This document shows, piece by piece, positions 33,474-42,207 of a stretch of 64,000 bases of DNA. Origin of the DNA: Marispirochaeta aestuarii (GTDB lineage: Bacteria; Spirochaetota; Spirochaetia; JC444; Marispirochaetaceae); contig NZ_MWQY01000003.1 of assembly GCF_002087085.1 (NCBI RefSeq), positions 124,001 to 188,000 on the forward strand. Reading direction: 5' to 3'. The position numbers and the translations under genes are program-made. The notes beneath the pieces were generated by a model, which was not told where the DNA came from, did no database searches, and saw only the letters and a program-made list of their open reading frames with translations. Numbering within the stretch: position 1 is the first letter of the stretch; every line of letters begins with the position of its first letter.

Positions 33474-35516
33474 TTAGATAGTGGTTAGTCCGGAATCTTT
33501 GGATTTACTTTTTCGAGGGCGTCCTCGCCTGCTCTTTTTCTTCGCGGGAGCGTCCACAACACCTTTGGACTTGGCCTTGCTCTTGGGCTTGGCGGAAGAC
33601 TCCGGAGTCGAGGCTGGCTCAGTATCCGTATTCAGCATATCGAGATACGCCATACCGCCCCCGGCTTCTGCAGCTTCTTCTTCAGCTGAAGAGGAGAAAT
33701 GCATGTCAATATCTTCCCGTACCGTGGATCTTCTGCGGGAGAACGCGGCAAACGCGGCATCCTGGAATCCCTTGGACACACCATGGAGGAATTCATTCAG
33801 AACGTTGGCCATGCCATCCAGGGTAGCCTTCTTCCGCTTGATGGAGGTGATGTCAACATCAAGCAGCAGACCGGGCTGAATATGGTAAGGGTTGATCATG
33901 TAGTCAAACTTGTTGAATTCCCGTTCCAGGAACTGCAGACGGTCTTCCATGACCCGACGCTGCACGGGATACCGGAATCCGTACATATCCTGAAGCTTCT
34001 GCTTCATCAGGATCAGCCGGTTCTTGATCTTGTCCTTCTCGAAGATATAGGTCCGGTTCATCTTCTCAACCTGGGTCTCCGCAGGCTGTACGAAGGAGAT
34101 CTCGTCCCAGCTCTTTTCGATATCTTCGTAGACGGGATCGCCGGTCTTCGCCTTGATTTTCTTGCGGATCTTGTTCTTGTAAATCGCAGCAAGATCATTG
34201 AAATCGGAGATACGTTTCCAGAATTTGGTGTCTTCATAGACCATATCCAGAACGTCCCAGATGTGCTGAACCTCGACCTCCAGGGATTTGATCATAACAT
34301 CGTAGGCTTTACGCTCTTCGATGAGCTGAGCATTGTCGTAATACTTCATCTTGATCTGATACCGTTCGTCGGGCAGGTTGTTGGCGTCGGTATCTTCGTA
34401 CTCCCGGATGATCAGCTCCCGGGTATTCTTGAGGTTCTCGATATACTGATACCCCATCTTGGAGGTATCGAGGATAGAGGTAATCGAGTTGATGGCAGTA
34501 TTGTAACCGCGGTTCCGTATGTTCTCGATGTCGATGATCTCTTTCAGGTTTTCCCGGATATTCAGCTGGTCAAAGGATTCGGGATCGATCTCTGCGCGAA
34601 GACCTTCGATCCTTTCCATCAGACTCTTCGCGAAATAGCGGTACCGGTTCGACTTGGGGTTTTCCTTGTCGTCGGATGTGTGATTCTCCACCCGCTTCAT
34701 TTTTTCGAAGATGATCTCGGAATCATTCAGTTCATCCAGACCTTCATCGATACGCTGATCCTTGATCTGCTCGATTTCCTTGTCGATATTGTCCATAATA
34801 TGCTTGGAAATCAGATCCTTGATCAGGTATTCAACAGTTACCTGGTAGTGAAAAATCGGGCTGATGAGTTCAGAATCGAGGATATTGACGGACAGTTTGA
34901 CGTCCGAAACGGTCTTCGGTTTGTAAATGTTGTCCTTGAAGGCACATTTGACAACGGAATAAGCGTTTTCACCCCGAATGAACGCACCCACATCGGTCTT
35001 CTGACGCAGCAGTGAGTTGGTCAGGTTTTCCAGGTCGTTGACACCCCGCTGGACGTGGCCCTGCAGGTGTCCGTACATATTGACGATGGATTTCTCGATT
35101 TCTCCGGTATTGAACCTGTCGGTACCTCCCACTTCGTCAAGGAGGGCTGCAATCTCCTTCGGCGTGTAGCGGGTAAGAACCTTCATCTCCTCCCGGTCGA
35201 TGAAATTCCTGACCTTTTTAACCATTTCGTCTTCGGTGGTGACGATATAACGGTTAAACATATTCTGGTAGTTCTGGTTGAAGTAGTTGTAAACCTTTTC
35301 CTTCAGCCCGCCCATTACATCGAGCCGTTCCAGAACCTCTTTCGGCAGTTTCGAGGTTACGTGGTTGATAACCTTATCGACTTCTTCCTCGAGAAGTCGG
35401 TCTACTTCGGCCTGTTGATCCCGGCTTTCCTGGGCGAGAGAGTTTCGTGAACCCACCGCGCTTCTCTTTTCCGGGTGAAACACCATCGGACTTTTAGGTA
35501 GATCTATGCTTCCCAT
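33474..35516 (-). CDS. cfpA: Cytoplasmic filament protein A
   Basis: A 680-residue structural protein that forms the ribbon-like cytoplasmic filaments known from Treponema, involved in cell division and chromosome segregation there. The length is close to the roughly 678 residues I recall for the Treponema protein. The chain is largely helical with heptad-like stretches ([37 protein letters not shown]). From about residue 635 the tail is low-complexity, [10 protein letters not shown] and then [11 protein letters not shown], an AT-hook-like sequence (33510-33530). The SD AAGGAG precedes ATG 35516, and a promoter with an A-tract upstream (35547-35604) suggests high expression. Recognition is from memory of the family and from locus order. 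Confidence 0.9.
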   Translation of the reverse strand: MGSIDLPKSPMVFHPEKRSAVGSRNSLAQESRDQQAEVDRLLEEEVDKVINHVTSKLPKEVLERLDVMGGLKEKVYNYFNQNYQNMFNRYIVTTEDEMVKKVRNFIDREEMKVLTRYTPKEIAALLDEVGGTDRFNTGEIEKSIVNMYGHLQGHVQRGVNDLENLTNSLLRQKTDVGAFIRGENAYSVVKCAFKDNIYKPKTVSDVKLSVNILDSELISPIFHYQVTVEYLIKDLISKHIMDNIDKEIEQIKDQRIDEGLDELNDSEIIFEKMKRVENHTSDDKENPKSNRYRYFAKSLMERIEGLRAEIDPESFDQLNIRENLKEIIDIENIRNRGYNTAINSITSILDTSKMGYQYIENLKNTRELIIREYEDTDANNLPDERYQIKMKYYDNAQLIEERKAYDVMIKSLEVEVQHIWDVLDMVYEDTKFWKRISDFNDLAAIYKNKIRKKIKAKTGDPVYEDIEKSWDEISFVQPAETQVEKMNRTYIFEKDKIKNRLILMKQKLQDMYGFRYPVQRRVMEDRLQFLEREFNKFDYMINPYHIQPGLLLDVDITSIKRKKATLDGMANVLNEFLHGVSKGFQDAAFAAFSRRRSTVREDIDMHFSSSAEEEAAEAGGGMAYLDMLNTDTEPASTPESSAKPKSKAKSKGVVDAPAKKKSRRGRPRKSKSKDSGLTTI

Positions 35517-35546
35517 GGGACTCTCCTTACATCATTGTTCTCTATA

Positions 35547-35604
35547 AGATTATCAACATGCTATCGGAAATATCAAGCACGTTTTTTTTTTTTTTGTTTT
35601 TTTT
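35547..35604 (-). promoter_or_regulatory. cfpA promoter with A-tract upstream element
   Basis: Minus-strand TTGATA (35576-35571) and GATAAT (35554-35549), 16 bases apart; TAATCT with 18 bases is a variant reading. Immediately upstream, two runs of As (35582-35595 and 35597-35604) form an UP-like element that should bind the alpha subunit and raise promoter strength. Confidence 0.65.
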
Positions 35605-35666
35605 CGCTATGTTTAAGATTCAGCGCGTGATAGTATTGAAAAAAAGAGAGTAAGGTGTGGTGTATC

Positions 35667-37115
35667 ATGAAAATCACAGAAATATATGATCCTCTTATTT
35701 CTAATATCTCCAAAAAAACCATCCTTATTATAACGCTTGCAGTTCTTTTGCTTAATGCGGCCACGGCGGATCAACGGGACGAGAATATTGACGTCTTTCT
35801 TGTGCTTGATAAATCCCTGTCCATGGTGGAGGAGATAGATTCGGTTAAAGAATATGTTGTTGACGAACTCATCGAGAAAACCCTGATTCCCGGGGATTTT
35901 TTCCTCGTTATCCAGTTCTACGGAACAGCGGAACTCCTGCTGGCAGAAGAGGTAGGCCGGGATAATCGGGAATCCCTTACAGAGGAAATGCGGAGCATAC
36001 TGGCGGACGGTCGGTTTACCGATATCGGCAACGCCCTGGATACCCTTCAGAACACGCTTAAGCGATACGATGAACGGGACCGGCGGCGATATATGCTGCT
36101 GATCACCGACGGTATACAGGAAGCTCCACCGGAGAGTCAGTATTACTCTCCGGACGGAAGCTTCAATCACCAGTTTCTGGAAAACAGCAAGATAATACAG
36201 AAACAGGGATGGAAGATACATATTCTGGGAATCGGTTCGGGAAGCGCAGCCAGGGAACTTGCCGAAACCCTGAGTGGAACCTACACGGAGGTCGAAACCG
36301 GTACCGCCGAAGGGGAAGCGCCATCGGAAACCGAGGTTAAACACCTGACAGAGCAGCTGACGGAAAGTACCGAAGATCTGCTGTCGATAGTAAGCATAAG
36401 CGGCAGGCCGCGAATCGGAGCCTTCAGCGAAGAGGGAAAAAGCAGCCTCGTACTATCCCTGAAAAGCAGCGGCTACAAAAATGAGCAGACAATCCGAATC
36501 AGTACCCTGTACCTGGGCATAGACGGAAGAGAATATTCCGGGGCCAGGAATGTCCGCCTGACGGTGCAGCCGGAGAGTGAAGAGGAGTATGAAATCCCCC
36601 TTTCCGTGGATGCCGCTGCAGGACTTTCATCCACGGAAGTGGAAATACGAGCCGATTTCGCCGGCGGAACTGTCTTTACCCCGGCAATTTTCACGGCTGA
36701 TGTTGCGGCACCGGGATTCATGACCCGTTACTGGCCCTACCTTACTGCCGCCCTTCTTGTCCTGATTCTTATTGCCCTGCTGGTCCTGTTGATCAGCAAG
36801 GGAGTTTTTTCAGGCGGCCGCAAACTGGAACTCGAAATAGACTGGGATGATTCGGATAAGAAGAAATTCATCAGCCTGCCGGCAAAGGAACAGCTCTTTA
36901 TCTCCGAGGGAATCAGCGGCATCGATGTGGGACTCCACAAAACGGGAGAAGTACTGGCAACCCTTCACAGCGAGGGGGATGAGCTGATCATAAGCACCGA
37001 TAAGGATGACCTTTTTCTCGGCGGGGCTCTGAGGGGCAATGTCCTGGGAAAGCCGATGAAGATAAAGGACCGCTACGGTAAATACAAGGGTCTGACCTTT
37101 GTAAGAAGAAAGTAG
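35667..37115 (+). CDS. Exported VWA-domain membrane protein
   Basis: A 482-residue protein. A signal or anchor helix lies at residues about 16-34 (KKTILIITLAVLLLNAA). A von Willebrand A domain with a complete MIDAS follows: DKSLS, the threonine of GRFTDIGNAL, and LITDG. A beta-rich region leads to a membrane helix near residue 362 (YLTAALLVLILIALLVLLI) and a cytoplasmic tail of about 100 residues. Start 35667 is preferred over a GTG 12 bases upstream. T. pallidum has a MIDAS-type VWA protein, TP0750, near cfpA; relationship here is suggested by domain and location only. It is divergent from cfpA and heads a group with nrnA and a lipoprotein. Confidence 0.8.
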   Translation: MKITEIYDPLISNISKKTILIITLAVLLLNAATADQRDENIDVFLVLDKSLSMVEEIDSVKEYVVDELIEKTLIPGDFFLVIQFYGTAELLLAEEVGRDNRESLTEEMRSILADGRFTDIGNALDTLQNTLKRYDERDRRRYMLLITDGIQEAPPESQYYSPDGSFNHQFLENSKIIQKQGWKIHILGIGSGSAARELAETLSGTYTEVETGTAEGEAPSETEVKHLTEQLTESTEDLLSIVSISGRPRIGAFSEEGKSSLVLSLKSSGYKNEQTIRISTLYLGIDGREYSGARNVRLTVQPESEEEYEIPLSVDAAAGLSSTEVEIRADFAGGTVFTPAIFTADVAAPGFMTRYWPYLTAALLVLILIALLVLLISKGVFSGGRKLELEIDWDDSDKKKFISLPAKEQLFISEGISGIDVGLHKTGEVLATLHSEGDELIISTDKDDLFLGGALRGNVLGKPMKIKDRYGKYKGLTFVRRK

Positions 37116-37130
37116 GTACAAACGGGCACT

Positions 37131-38114
37131 ATGGCTTTTTCGCAGTTCAAGCGGCTCATCGATACCTACACGAATTTTTTCCTTACCTGCCACGAGACTC
37201 CCGATGGAGATGCAATCGGCGCTGAAGTTGCCCTGTATCATGCCCTCCTTTCCCTGGGAAAGAAGGTCAGGATCATCAATGCAGATCCGGCACCGGATAA
37301 ATACCGCTACCTCTGTAAACCGGATACGGTGGAACTCATCCATTCAATGAAAGCCGCGCCGGATCCGGGGGGTGTCCTCATCATTCTGGATACCAACGAT
37401 ATTCATAATATCGGAGATGTTGCAGAAAAACTGCTTCCCCATGTCGTCGAGTACTTCATTATAGATCACCATGAAAGCGGAGAAGACATCAGCAGCGGTC
37501 GCGTAATTGAAGCCTCTGCCTCGTCCACCTGCGAAATACTCTTCAAGATTTTTTCGGAACTCGGGATCATCGTATCCAGAGAGATGGCAATAGCCCTGTA
37601 CACGGGTATAATCTATGACACGGGTTGTTTTGTGTACCCCAAGACCACAGCCTTTACCTTCAGTGCAGCGGAAAAGCTGGTACAAGCCGGGGCCGGCCCT
37701 TACAATCTGTACACCGCCATATACGAGAGTAATTCCGTATCCTCCCTTAAACTGCATGCCAGAGTCCTCTCCAGTCTGGAGCTTTATTACAATGAGCAGG
37801 TAGCTGTTCTGACCATGCGGAAGGAGTGCATAGACGAAGCCGGAGCCCTCTACGAAGAAGCCGACACCCTGATCAATATCCCCCTGCACTCTGAAAGAAT
37901 CCGGGTAAGCCTCTTTTTCAAAGAGAACACGGAGGGGCTGCTCCGCTGCTCTCTGCGGTCGAAAGGGAATATCAATGTCTCGGATATCGCCCAGAAATAC
38001 GGCGGAGGAGGCCATCGTACCGCCGCCGGCTTCAAATCTCCATTTCCCCTGGATCAGATTCAGAAAATGGTGCTCCAGGATCTTGCCGGGTATTTTCCGG
38101 GGACAATTGTCTGA
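37131..38114 (+). CDS. nrnA: DHH/DHHA1 phosphoesterase, NrnA-like
   Basis: A 327-residue cytoplasmic phosphoesterase like NrnA, which degrades nano-RNAs and often pAp. Metal-binding motifs are all present: TCHETPDGDAIGAE, LDTNDIHNIG, IIDHHESG and a late GGGGHRTAAGF. The length matches NrnA and excludes longer DHH proteins such as GdpP. It lies 15 bases after the VWA gene and 30 bases before the lipoprotein gene, so it shares their transcript. Relatives can also cleave linear dinucleotides such as pGpG or pApA. Confidence 0.9.
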   Translation: MAFSQFKRLIDTYTNFFLTCHETPDGDAIGAEVALYHALLSLGKKVRIINADPAPDKYRYLCKPDTVELIHSMKAAPDPGGVLIILDTNDIHNIGDVAEKLLPHVVEYFIIDHHESGEDISSGRVIEASASSTCEILFKIFSELGIIVSREMAIALYTGIIYDTGCFVYPKTTAFTFSAAEKLVQAGAGPYNLYTAIYESNSVSSLKLHARVLSSLELYYNEQVAVLTMRKECIDEAGALYEEADTLINIPLHSERIRVSLFFKENTEGLLRCSLRSKGNINVSDIAQKYGGGGHRTAAGFKSPFPLDQIQKMVLQDLAGYFPGTIV

Positions 38115-38144
38115 GCCCCGGTTTTACGGTACAATCCTGCCTGT

Positions 38145-39716
38145 ATGAAGAAACGACTCGCCCTCTTCGGCCTCTGTATTTTTATATGTATTGCTGCAAT
38201 TTCCTGCCGCCGGGATCCCGTGCCCGCGGAGGTATCCGCCGAGCCTGTAATTGTGACCCCCTCGGGGGGAGGTTCTGCCGGAGAAAATCTGTCCATGGAG
38301 TTCGAAGGGTCTCTCCAGGAAGACGAAGTTCAGCCGAAGATCGACCTGCCTTCGAACAGCGAGATCATCCAGATTGTCAATGAAAACCTCGATATAGACC
38401 AGATAGAGGAGCAGATAATTGCTTACCGGGAAAAGGATCTGTCCGGTGCCCCGATCCGGCTGCTTGTAGCTGACTACGATGCGATTCAGGACAGCTATTT
38501 TCCCGCCTGGGAATCCGGAGTCGATATTTCAAATGCCATGAGTTTTTCCATGAGCTTCATCGATCTTGTGGGGGACCATGTTCCCGAGATAGTCTGCACC
38601 GGTACGAATCCGGAAAACGGGAACCAGCTGCTCAGGGTTTTCAGAAAGGAGATAAGTCCCAGCGGTTTCGGGCTTCATTTCTCCTCCATATCCTCCCTTT
38701 CGGTTCGCGGTTCCATCGAGATAGTCCAGATCGAACGTGAACAGGCCTATTACAACGGGCAGAAAAACGGAAAGAGTTTTCCCATAGTAAGCTATGAGCA
38801 GGATCAAAACTCGGACAATCTGAGCGATTTGATTAAGACGAGCTACTACTGGCGCTACCAGGAGAACTCCTACGCCCAGGTAATGAGGGAACAGGTTCAG
38901 GGTGAAAGGATCGAGGACGAACGGCTGAACCGCCTGTTCCGTTCCAACGAAAACGATTTCGAGGCATTTCTTCAGGGCCCCTGGCTGAAAACAAGCCAGG
39001 ACGCTTCCGGCAGAGTCAGTCATTCGGTTCTGTACTTTCAGCCGGAGAGCAGGTTTTTTGCAAACTATTCAGGGGATGTTCAGGAAGAGTATATCTGGCA
39101 GGCCTCCAACCGGACCAACTACAATCAGCTCTATATAATCGGGGCCAATGACCTGATCCGCTATATCCGCAAACAACTGTCGATCACCGTAAGGGACATC
39201 CATAACATTCATATCTGGACCAGCGATATCAATGACACCTGGAGCGGAGAGTATCAGAGGATCAGCGGCGATGTGCAGTCCATATTCTTCCCCGAGAGCA
39301 GGACAAGTCAGGAACTTCCCTTTCACCTTTCCGGGGTATTTACCAACGAGTCAGGGGTCTCCGTAGTATTCGATGAACCCCGTTTTCAGTACCGGGATGA
39401 CGGGGGTGAACGAAACGGAGGCTATGCGCTGTATTACTCCGGGGCGGGCTATAACCGCAACCTGATTCTGGAACTGGTTTTTCTGAGCGATGCCGGTCTT
39501 ATTGAGGAGAGACGGGTATATAAGCTTGATTACCTGGAAGAACAGCGGGAACAGGAGATAATCCGAACCCTGTATCTTATTCCAGGCAGGGTCGGGGTTC
39601 GGGGTTTTGTCCCCGATGACGAGGGCTTTATCCAGTATGAACAGATCGAGACCATCGATACCGCCCAGGATGAGGCGGAGGGAGAGTCTGACACCAACGC
39701 CGTCAATGAAGAATAA
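38145..39716 (+). CDS. Large lipoprotein, possibly pallilysin/TP0751-related
   Basis: A 523-residue lipoprotein with lipobox AISC (Cys21) and an acidic linker. The middle part has a repeated strand pattern. Residues about 265-400 (LQGPWLKTSQDASGR; SVLYFQPESRFFANYSGD; WSGEYQRISGD) look like a lipocalin-type barrel. In T. pallidum the lipocalin-fold adhesin TP0751 lies next to the VWA protein TP0750, and here a lipoprotein lies two genes from a VWA gene. The HExxH motif of TP0751 is not seen. The relationship is a hypothesis. The stop overlaps the convergent SPOR gene by 14 bases. Confidence 0.6.
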   Translation: MKKRLALFGLCIFICIAAISCRRDPVPAEVSAEPVIVTPSGGGSAGENLSMEFEGSLQEDEVQPKIDLPSNSEIIQIVNENLDIDQIEEQIIAYREKDLSGAPIRLLVADYDAIQDSYFPAWESGVDISNAMSFSMSFIDLVGDHVPEIVCTGTNPENGNQLLRVFRKEISPSGFGLHFSSISSLSVRGSIEIVQIEREQAYYNGQKNGKSFPIVSYEQDQNSDNLSDLIKTSYYWRYQENSYAQVMREQVQGERIEDERLNRLFRSNENDFEAFLQGPWLKTSQDASGRVSHSVLYFQPESRFFANYSGDVQEEYIWQASNRTNYNQLYIIGANDLIRYIRKQLSITVRDIHNIHIWTSDINDTWSGEYQRISGDVQSIFFPESRTSQELPFHLSGVFTNESGVSVVFDEPRFQYRDDGGERNGGYALYYSGAGYNRNLILELVFLSDAGLIEERRVYKLDYLEEQREQEIIRTLYLIPGRVGVRGFVPDDEGFIQYEQIETIDTAQDEAEGESDTNAVNEE

Positions 39717-40494
39717 ATCCCTCAATCCCCTTTTCTTTCAGTCTGATCAATTCGCGCTGGGCTGACGACTGGGGGATTCCGGAAATAACCGTCTTGTACA
39801 CGGTTGCTCCATCCTGTCGTTTCCTCTCAAGTATTTCTGCCCTGATTCCTTTTCCCGCAAGGTATTCGATGTGGGCTGCGGCATTCTCTTCCCGGGAAAA
39901 AGCCCCTACCTGAATACTGATATTTTCAGAATCCTGTGTCTCCCCTGAAGGTACGCCTTCGTTCTGTTCGACAGATGCCGGTGCCTCATACGCTCCATCC
40001 CTGGGAGAGAGGAGAAAGGCTGCAGAAAATATCATTCCCCTCCGGGCGGCATAATATTCAGGACTGCCGGGATTATTTCCTGCCAGTTCTTCCAGGCTGT
40101 CTATATTCAGACCGGGAATCAGCGATCCCTTACTGTCTGTGGAGAGCGGAATTTTACCGTGATTGATGGCAAGCCGTATTCCGAGTTCAGATTGCAGGTT
40201 ACCGGATTCCGCCAGCAGAGTTTCGGCCTCGTCGGTTCTTCCGCTTAAAAGCAGAAGTTCAAGCCGAACGGTATCGGCGGTCTTTTTAAGAGGCTCATAC
40301 TGCACAGCTTCTTCTAGAAAAATCAGTCTGCCGTCCAGGCTCGATATTTCTGCAAGACGTTTCCTGAGTGCTGCTTCCTGCTCCTCTTCATCGCTGATTT
40401 CTGCAATGGCATCAAGAGCAGAAAGGTCCTCCTCCGCCTGCAGAACAGCGCCGGAAAGAATAATGCATGTGCATACCAGGCAGAAATATCGCAT
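39703..40494 (-). CDS. Exported SPOR-domain protein
   Basis: A 263-residue periplasmic protein. The signal peptide is residues 1-20 (FCLVCTCIILSGAVLQA). A helical, TPR-like region follows (LEEAVQYEPLKKTADTVRLE). The C-terminal SPOR domain, from about residue 190, reads ISIQVGAFSREENAAAHIEY, then KTVISGIPQSSAQREL. SPOR domains bind denuded septal peptidoglycan, so a role at division sites is likely. It is 18 bases downstream of the LapA-like gene. Confidence 0.85.
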   Translation of the reverse strand: MRYFCLVCTCIILSGAVLQAEEDLSALDAIAEISDEEEQEAALRKRLAEISSLDGRLIFLEEAVQYEPLKKTADTVRLELLLLSGRTDEAETLLAESGNLQSELGIRLAINHGKIPLSTDSKGSLIPGLNIDSLEELAGNNPGSPEYYAARRGMIFSAAFLLSPRDGAYEAPASVEQNEGVPSGETQDSENISIQVGAFSREENAAAHIEYLAGKGIRAEILERKRQDGATVYKTVISGIPQSSAQRELIRLKEKGIEGFILH

Positions 40495-40512
40495 GGACCT
40501 GCGCCTGAAGGC

Positions 40513-40857
40513 CTATCCTTTTGTCGTCTCTGACCCGGCAGCGGATTCCTCTGTCGCCGGTAAAGCTGCGGCGGGGTCCCTGTTTTTCTTTCCATCCGCT
40601 TTGGCAAGCTTCTCTTTTTTGGCTTTCTTTTCCTGATTCAGCTTGTTTTTAATTTTTCGTTTATGGCGAAAACCGAAGGTGAAAGGCAGCATTACAAGAA
40701 CTCCGGCAAGGAAGGCTACAAACAGGCTTATGAAAATCGGTACCTGGGGAAAAGTATGAAAACCAAAGGATACATCCGCCCGGTTTTCTATATTGAATCC
40801 TACAAAAAAGAGAACAATCCCCATTAAAATAACAACAAATATTAATCTCCAGGGCAT
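40513..40857 (-). CDS. LapA-domain (DUF1049) membrane protein
   Basis: A 114-residue inner-membrane protein. Two membrane helices (LIFVVILMGIVLFFVGFNI and PIFISLFVAFLAGVLVMLPF) flank the conserved NRADVSFGFHTFPQVP loop typical of LapA/YciS. The tail is highly basic and low-complexity (KIKNKLNQEKKAKKEKLAKA). Start 40857 is fixed by AGGAGG six bases upstream; a longer frame has none. In enteric bacteria LapA takes part in lipopolysaccharide assembly, but spirochaetes of this group generally lack LPS, so the role here is open. Confidence 0.75.
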   Translation of the reverse strand: MPWRLIFVVILMGIVLFFVGFNIENRADVSFGFHTFPQVPIFISLFVAFLAGVLVMLPFTFGFRHKRKIKNKLNQEKKAKKEKLAKADGKKNRDPAAALPATEESAAGSETTKG

Positions 40858-40885
40858 CTGTAACCTCCTTAAGGTTCTTTTGCTG

Positions 40886-42190
40886 TCAGAACTGCCGGGT
40901 GGCGCGGAAGGTAACCCCTGCCAGGGCATCCAGCCGTACTTCTATGAAATCTCCGATATTTATGCCGGCGGCGGGAAAAACCACCATCTCGTTCCGTTCG
41001 GTCCGCCCCAGCAGCTCATGGGGGTTCTTCTTCGAGACCCCTTCGACAAGAACTTTCACGGTCTTGCCGATACGCTTCTTTTTATTATCCTCGGTGATTT
41101 TACGCTGGAAGTCAATCAGCATGCTCAGGCGTTCATTCTTTTTCTGCTCCGGGACCTGATCTTCATATGACGCTGCTGCAGTACCCTCCCGGGAGTTATA
41201 CTTGTAGGTAAAGGCATCGTCAAAACGCACCCGGTCAAGGAGTTCCAGTGTGGCGGTAAAATCCTCATCCCCTTCCCCGGGAAAGCCGACCAGCAGGTCT
41301 GTGGAGAGGGAACAGCCCGGGACGGCTTTCCGCAGTTTTTCCACCAGGGACAGGTAGTATTCCCGGGTATATCCGCGGTTCATTCTGGAGAGAACAGGAT
41401 TCGACCCGTGCTGAACAGGCAGATGAATATGGCTGCACATCCTGTCGGATTGGGCAATCACATTTATGAGACGGTCACTCAGGTCCTTGGGATGACTGCT
41501 CATGAAGCGTATCCAGTGTATGGACTCCATTCCGTCTTCCAGCTTTTGCAGAAGCGCCGGAAAATCGGCCCCCTTGTCACCGCGATAGGAGTTGACGTTC
41601 TGCCCGATAAGGGTAATTTCCCTGACTCCCCGGGCATCGAGTCGACGAACCTCCTCGAGTATCTCGTCTTCCTTTCTGGAGATCTCACGACCCCGGACAT
41701 ACGGTACTATGCAGTACGTGCAGAAGTTGTTACAGCCATGCATGATGGGCACATAAGCGCTGAAACCACCGGGGGAAACCTCAGCGGAGAGGAACTCGTA
41801 TACCTCTTCGCCAAAAAAATCCTTTAAGCCTTTCCGGAGGTCCTCCGTGCGGCTGACGAAGTTCAGGAAGTCCCTCTTGCCGAAGGTTCCGACCAGCATA
41901 TCCACGGCGGGAAAGCTTTTGCGCAGTGAGCTGTTCATTCTTTCAGTCATGCAGCCCATCACAACAAGAGAAAGGGGTTTTGACTGCTTCAGGTGCTGAT
42001 AATAACCGATCCGTCCATGAATCCGCTGTTCCGCCGAATTCCTGACCGCGCAGGTATTCAGAATTACCAGGTCGGCCTCGGTTTCACTCTCCGCCTGCTG
42101 CCATCCCAGATTTGTCAGTTCCCGTTCCACGGAGAAGGATTCCGCCACGTTCATCTGACAGCCGTATGTTTCCAGAAAAAATTTACCCAT
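40886..42190 (-). CDS. miaB: tRNA-2-methylthio-N6-dimethylallyladenosine synthase
   Basis: A 434-residue radical-SAM methylthiotransferase that modifies A37 of tRNAs reading UNN codons. The N-terminal domain has ETYGCQMNVAES and three cluster cysteines. The radical-SAM motif is GCNNFCTYCIVP (C-x3-C-x2-C) near residue 150. The TRAM domain with VKVLVEGVSKKNPHELLGRT is at the end. Length and motifs point to MiaB and not RimO or MtaB. It sits 17 bases after the AICAR transformylase gene, in the folD-purH transcript. Confidence 0.95.
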   Translation of the reverse strand: MGKFFLETYGCQMNVAESFSVERELTNLGWQQAESETEADLVILNTCAVRNSAEQRIHGRIGYYQHLKQSKPLSLVVMGCMTERMNSSLRKSFPAVDMLVGTFGKRDFLNFVSRTEDLRKGLKDFFGEEVYEFLSAEVSPGGFSAYVPIMHGCNNFCTYCIVPYVRGREISRKEDEILEEVRRLDARGVREITLIGQNVNSYRGDKGADFPALLQKLEDGMESIHWIRFMSSHPKDLSDRLINVIAQSDRMCSHIHLPVQHGSNPVLSRMNRGYTREYYLSLVEKLRKAVPGCSLSTDLLVGFPGEGDEDFTATLELLDRVRFDDAFTYKYNSREGTAAASYEDQVPEQKKNERLSMLIDFQRKITEDNKKKRIGKTVKVLVEGVSKKNPHELLGRTERNEMVVFPAAGINIGDFIEVRLDALAGVTFRATRQF

Positions 42191-42207
42191 ATGGTCTGAT
42201 TATGCCT

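Noticed and set aside
33699..35015. A 438-codon plus-strand frame inside cfpA
   Set aside because: Antisense shadow created by the E/K/R-rich codons of CfpA; no SD, no recognisable domain.
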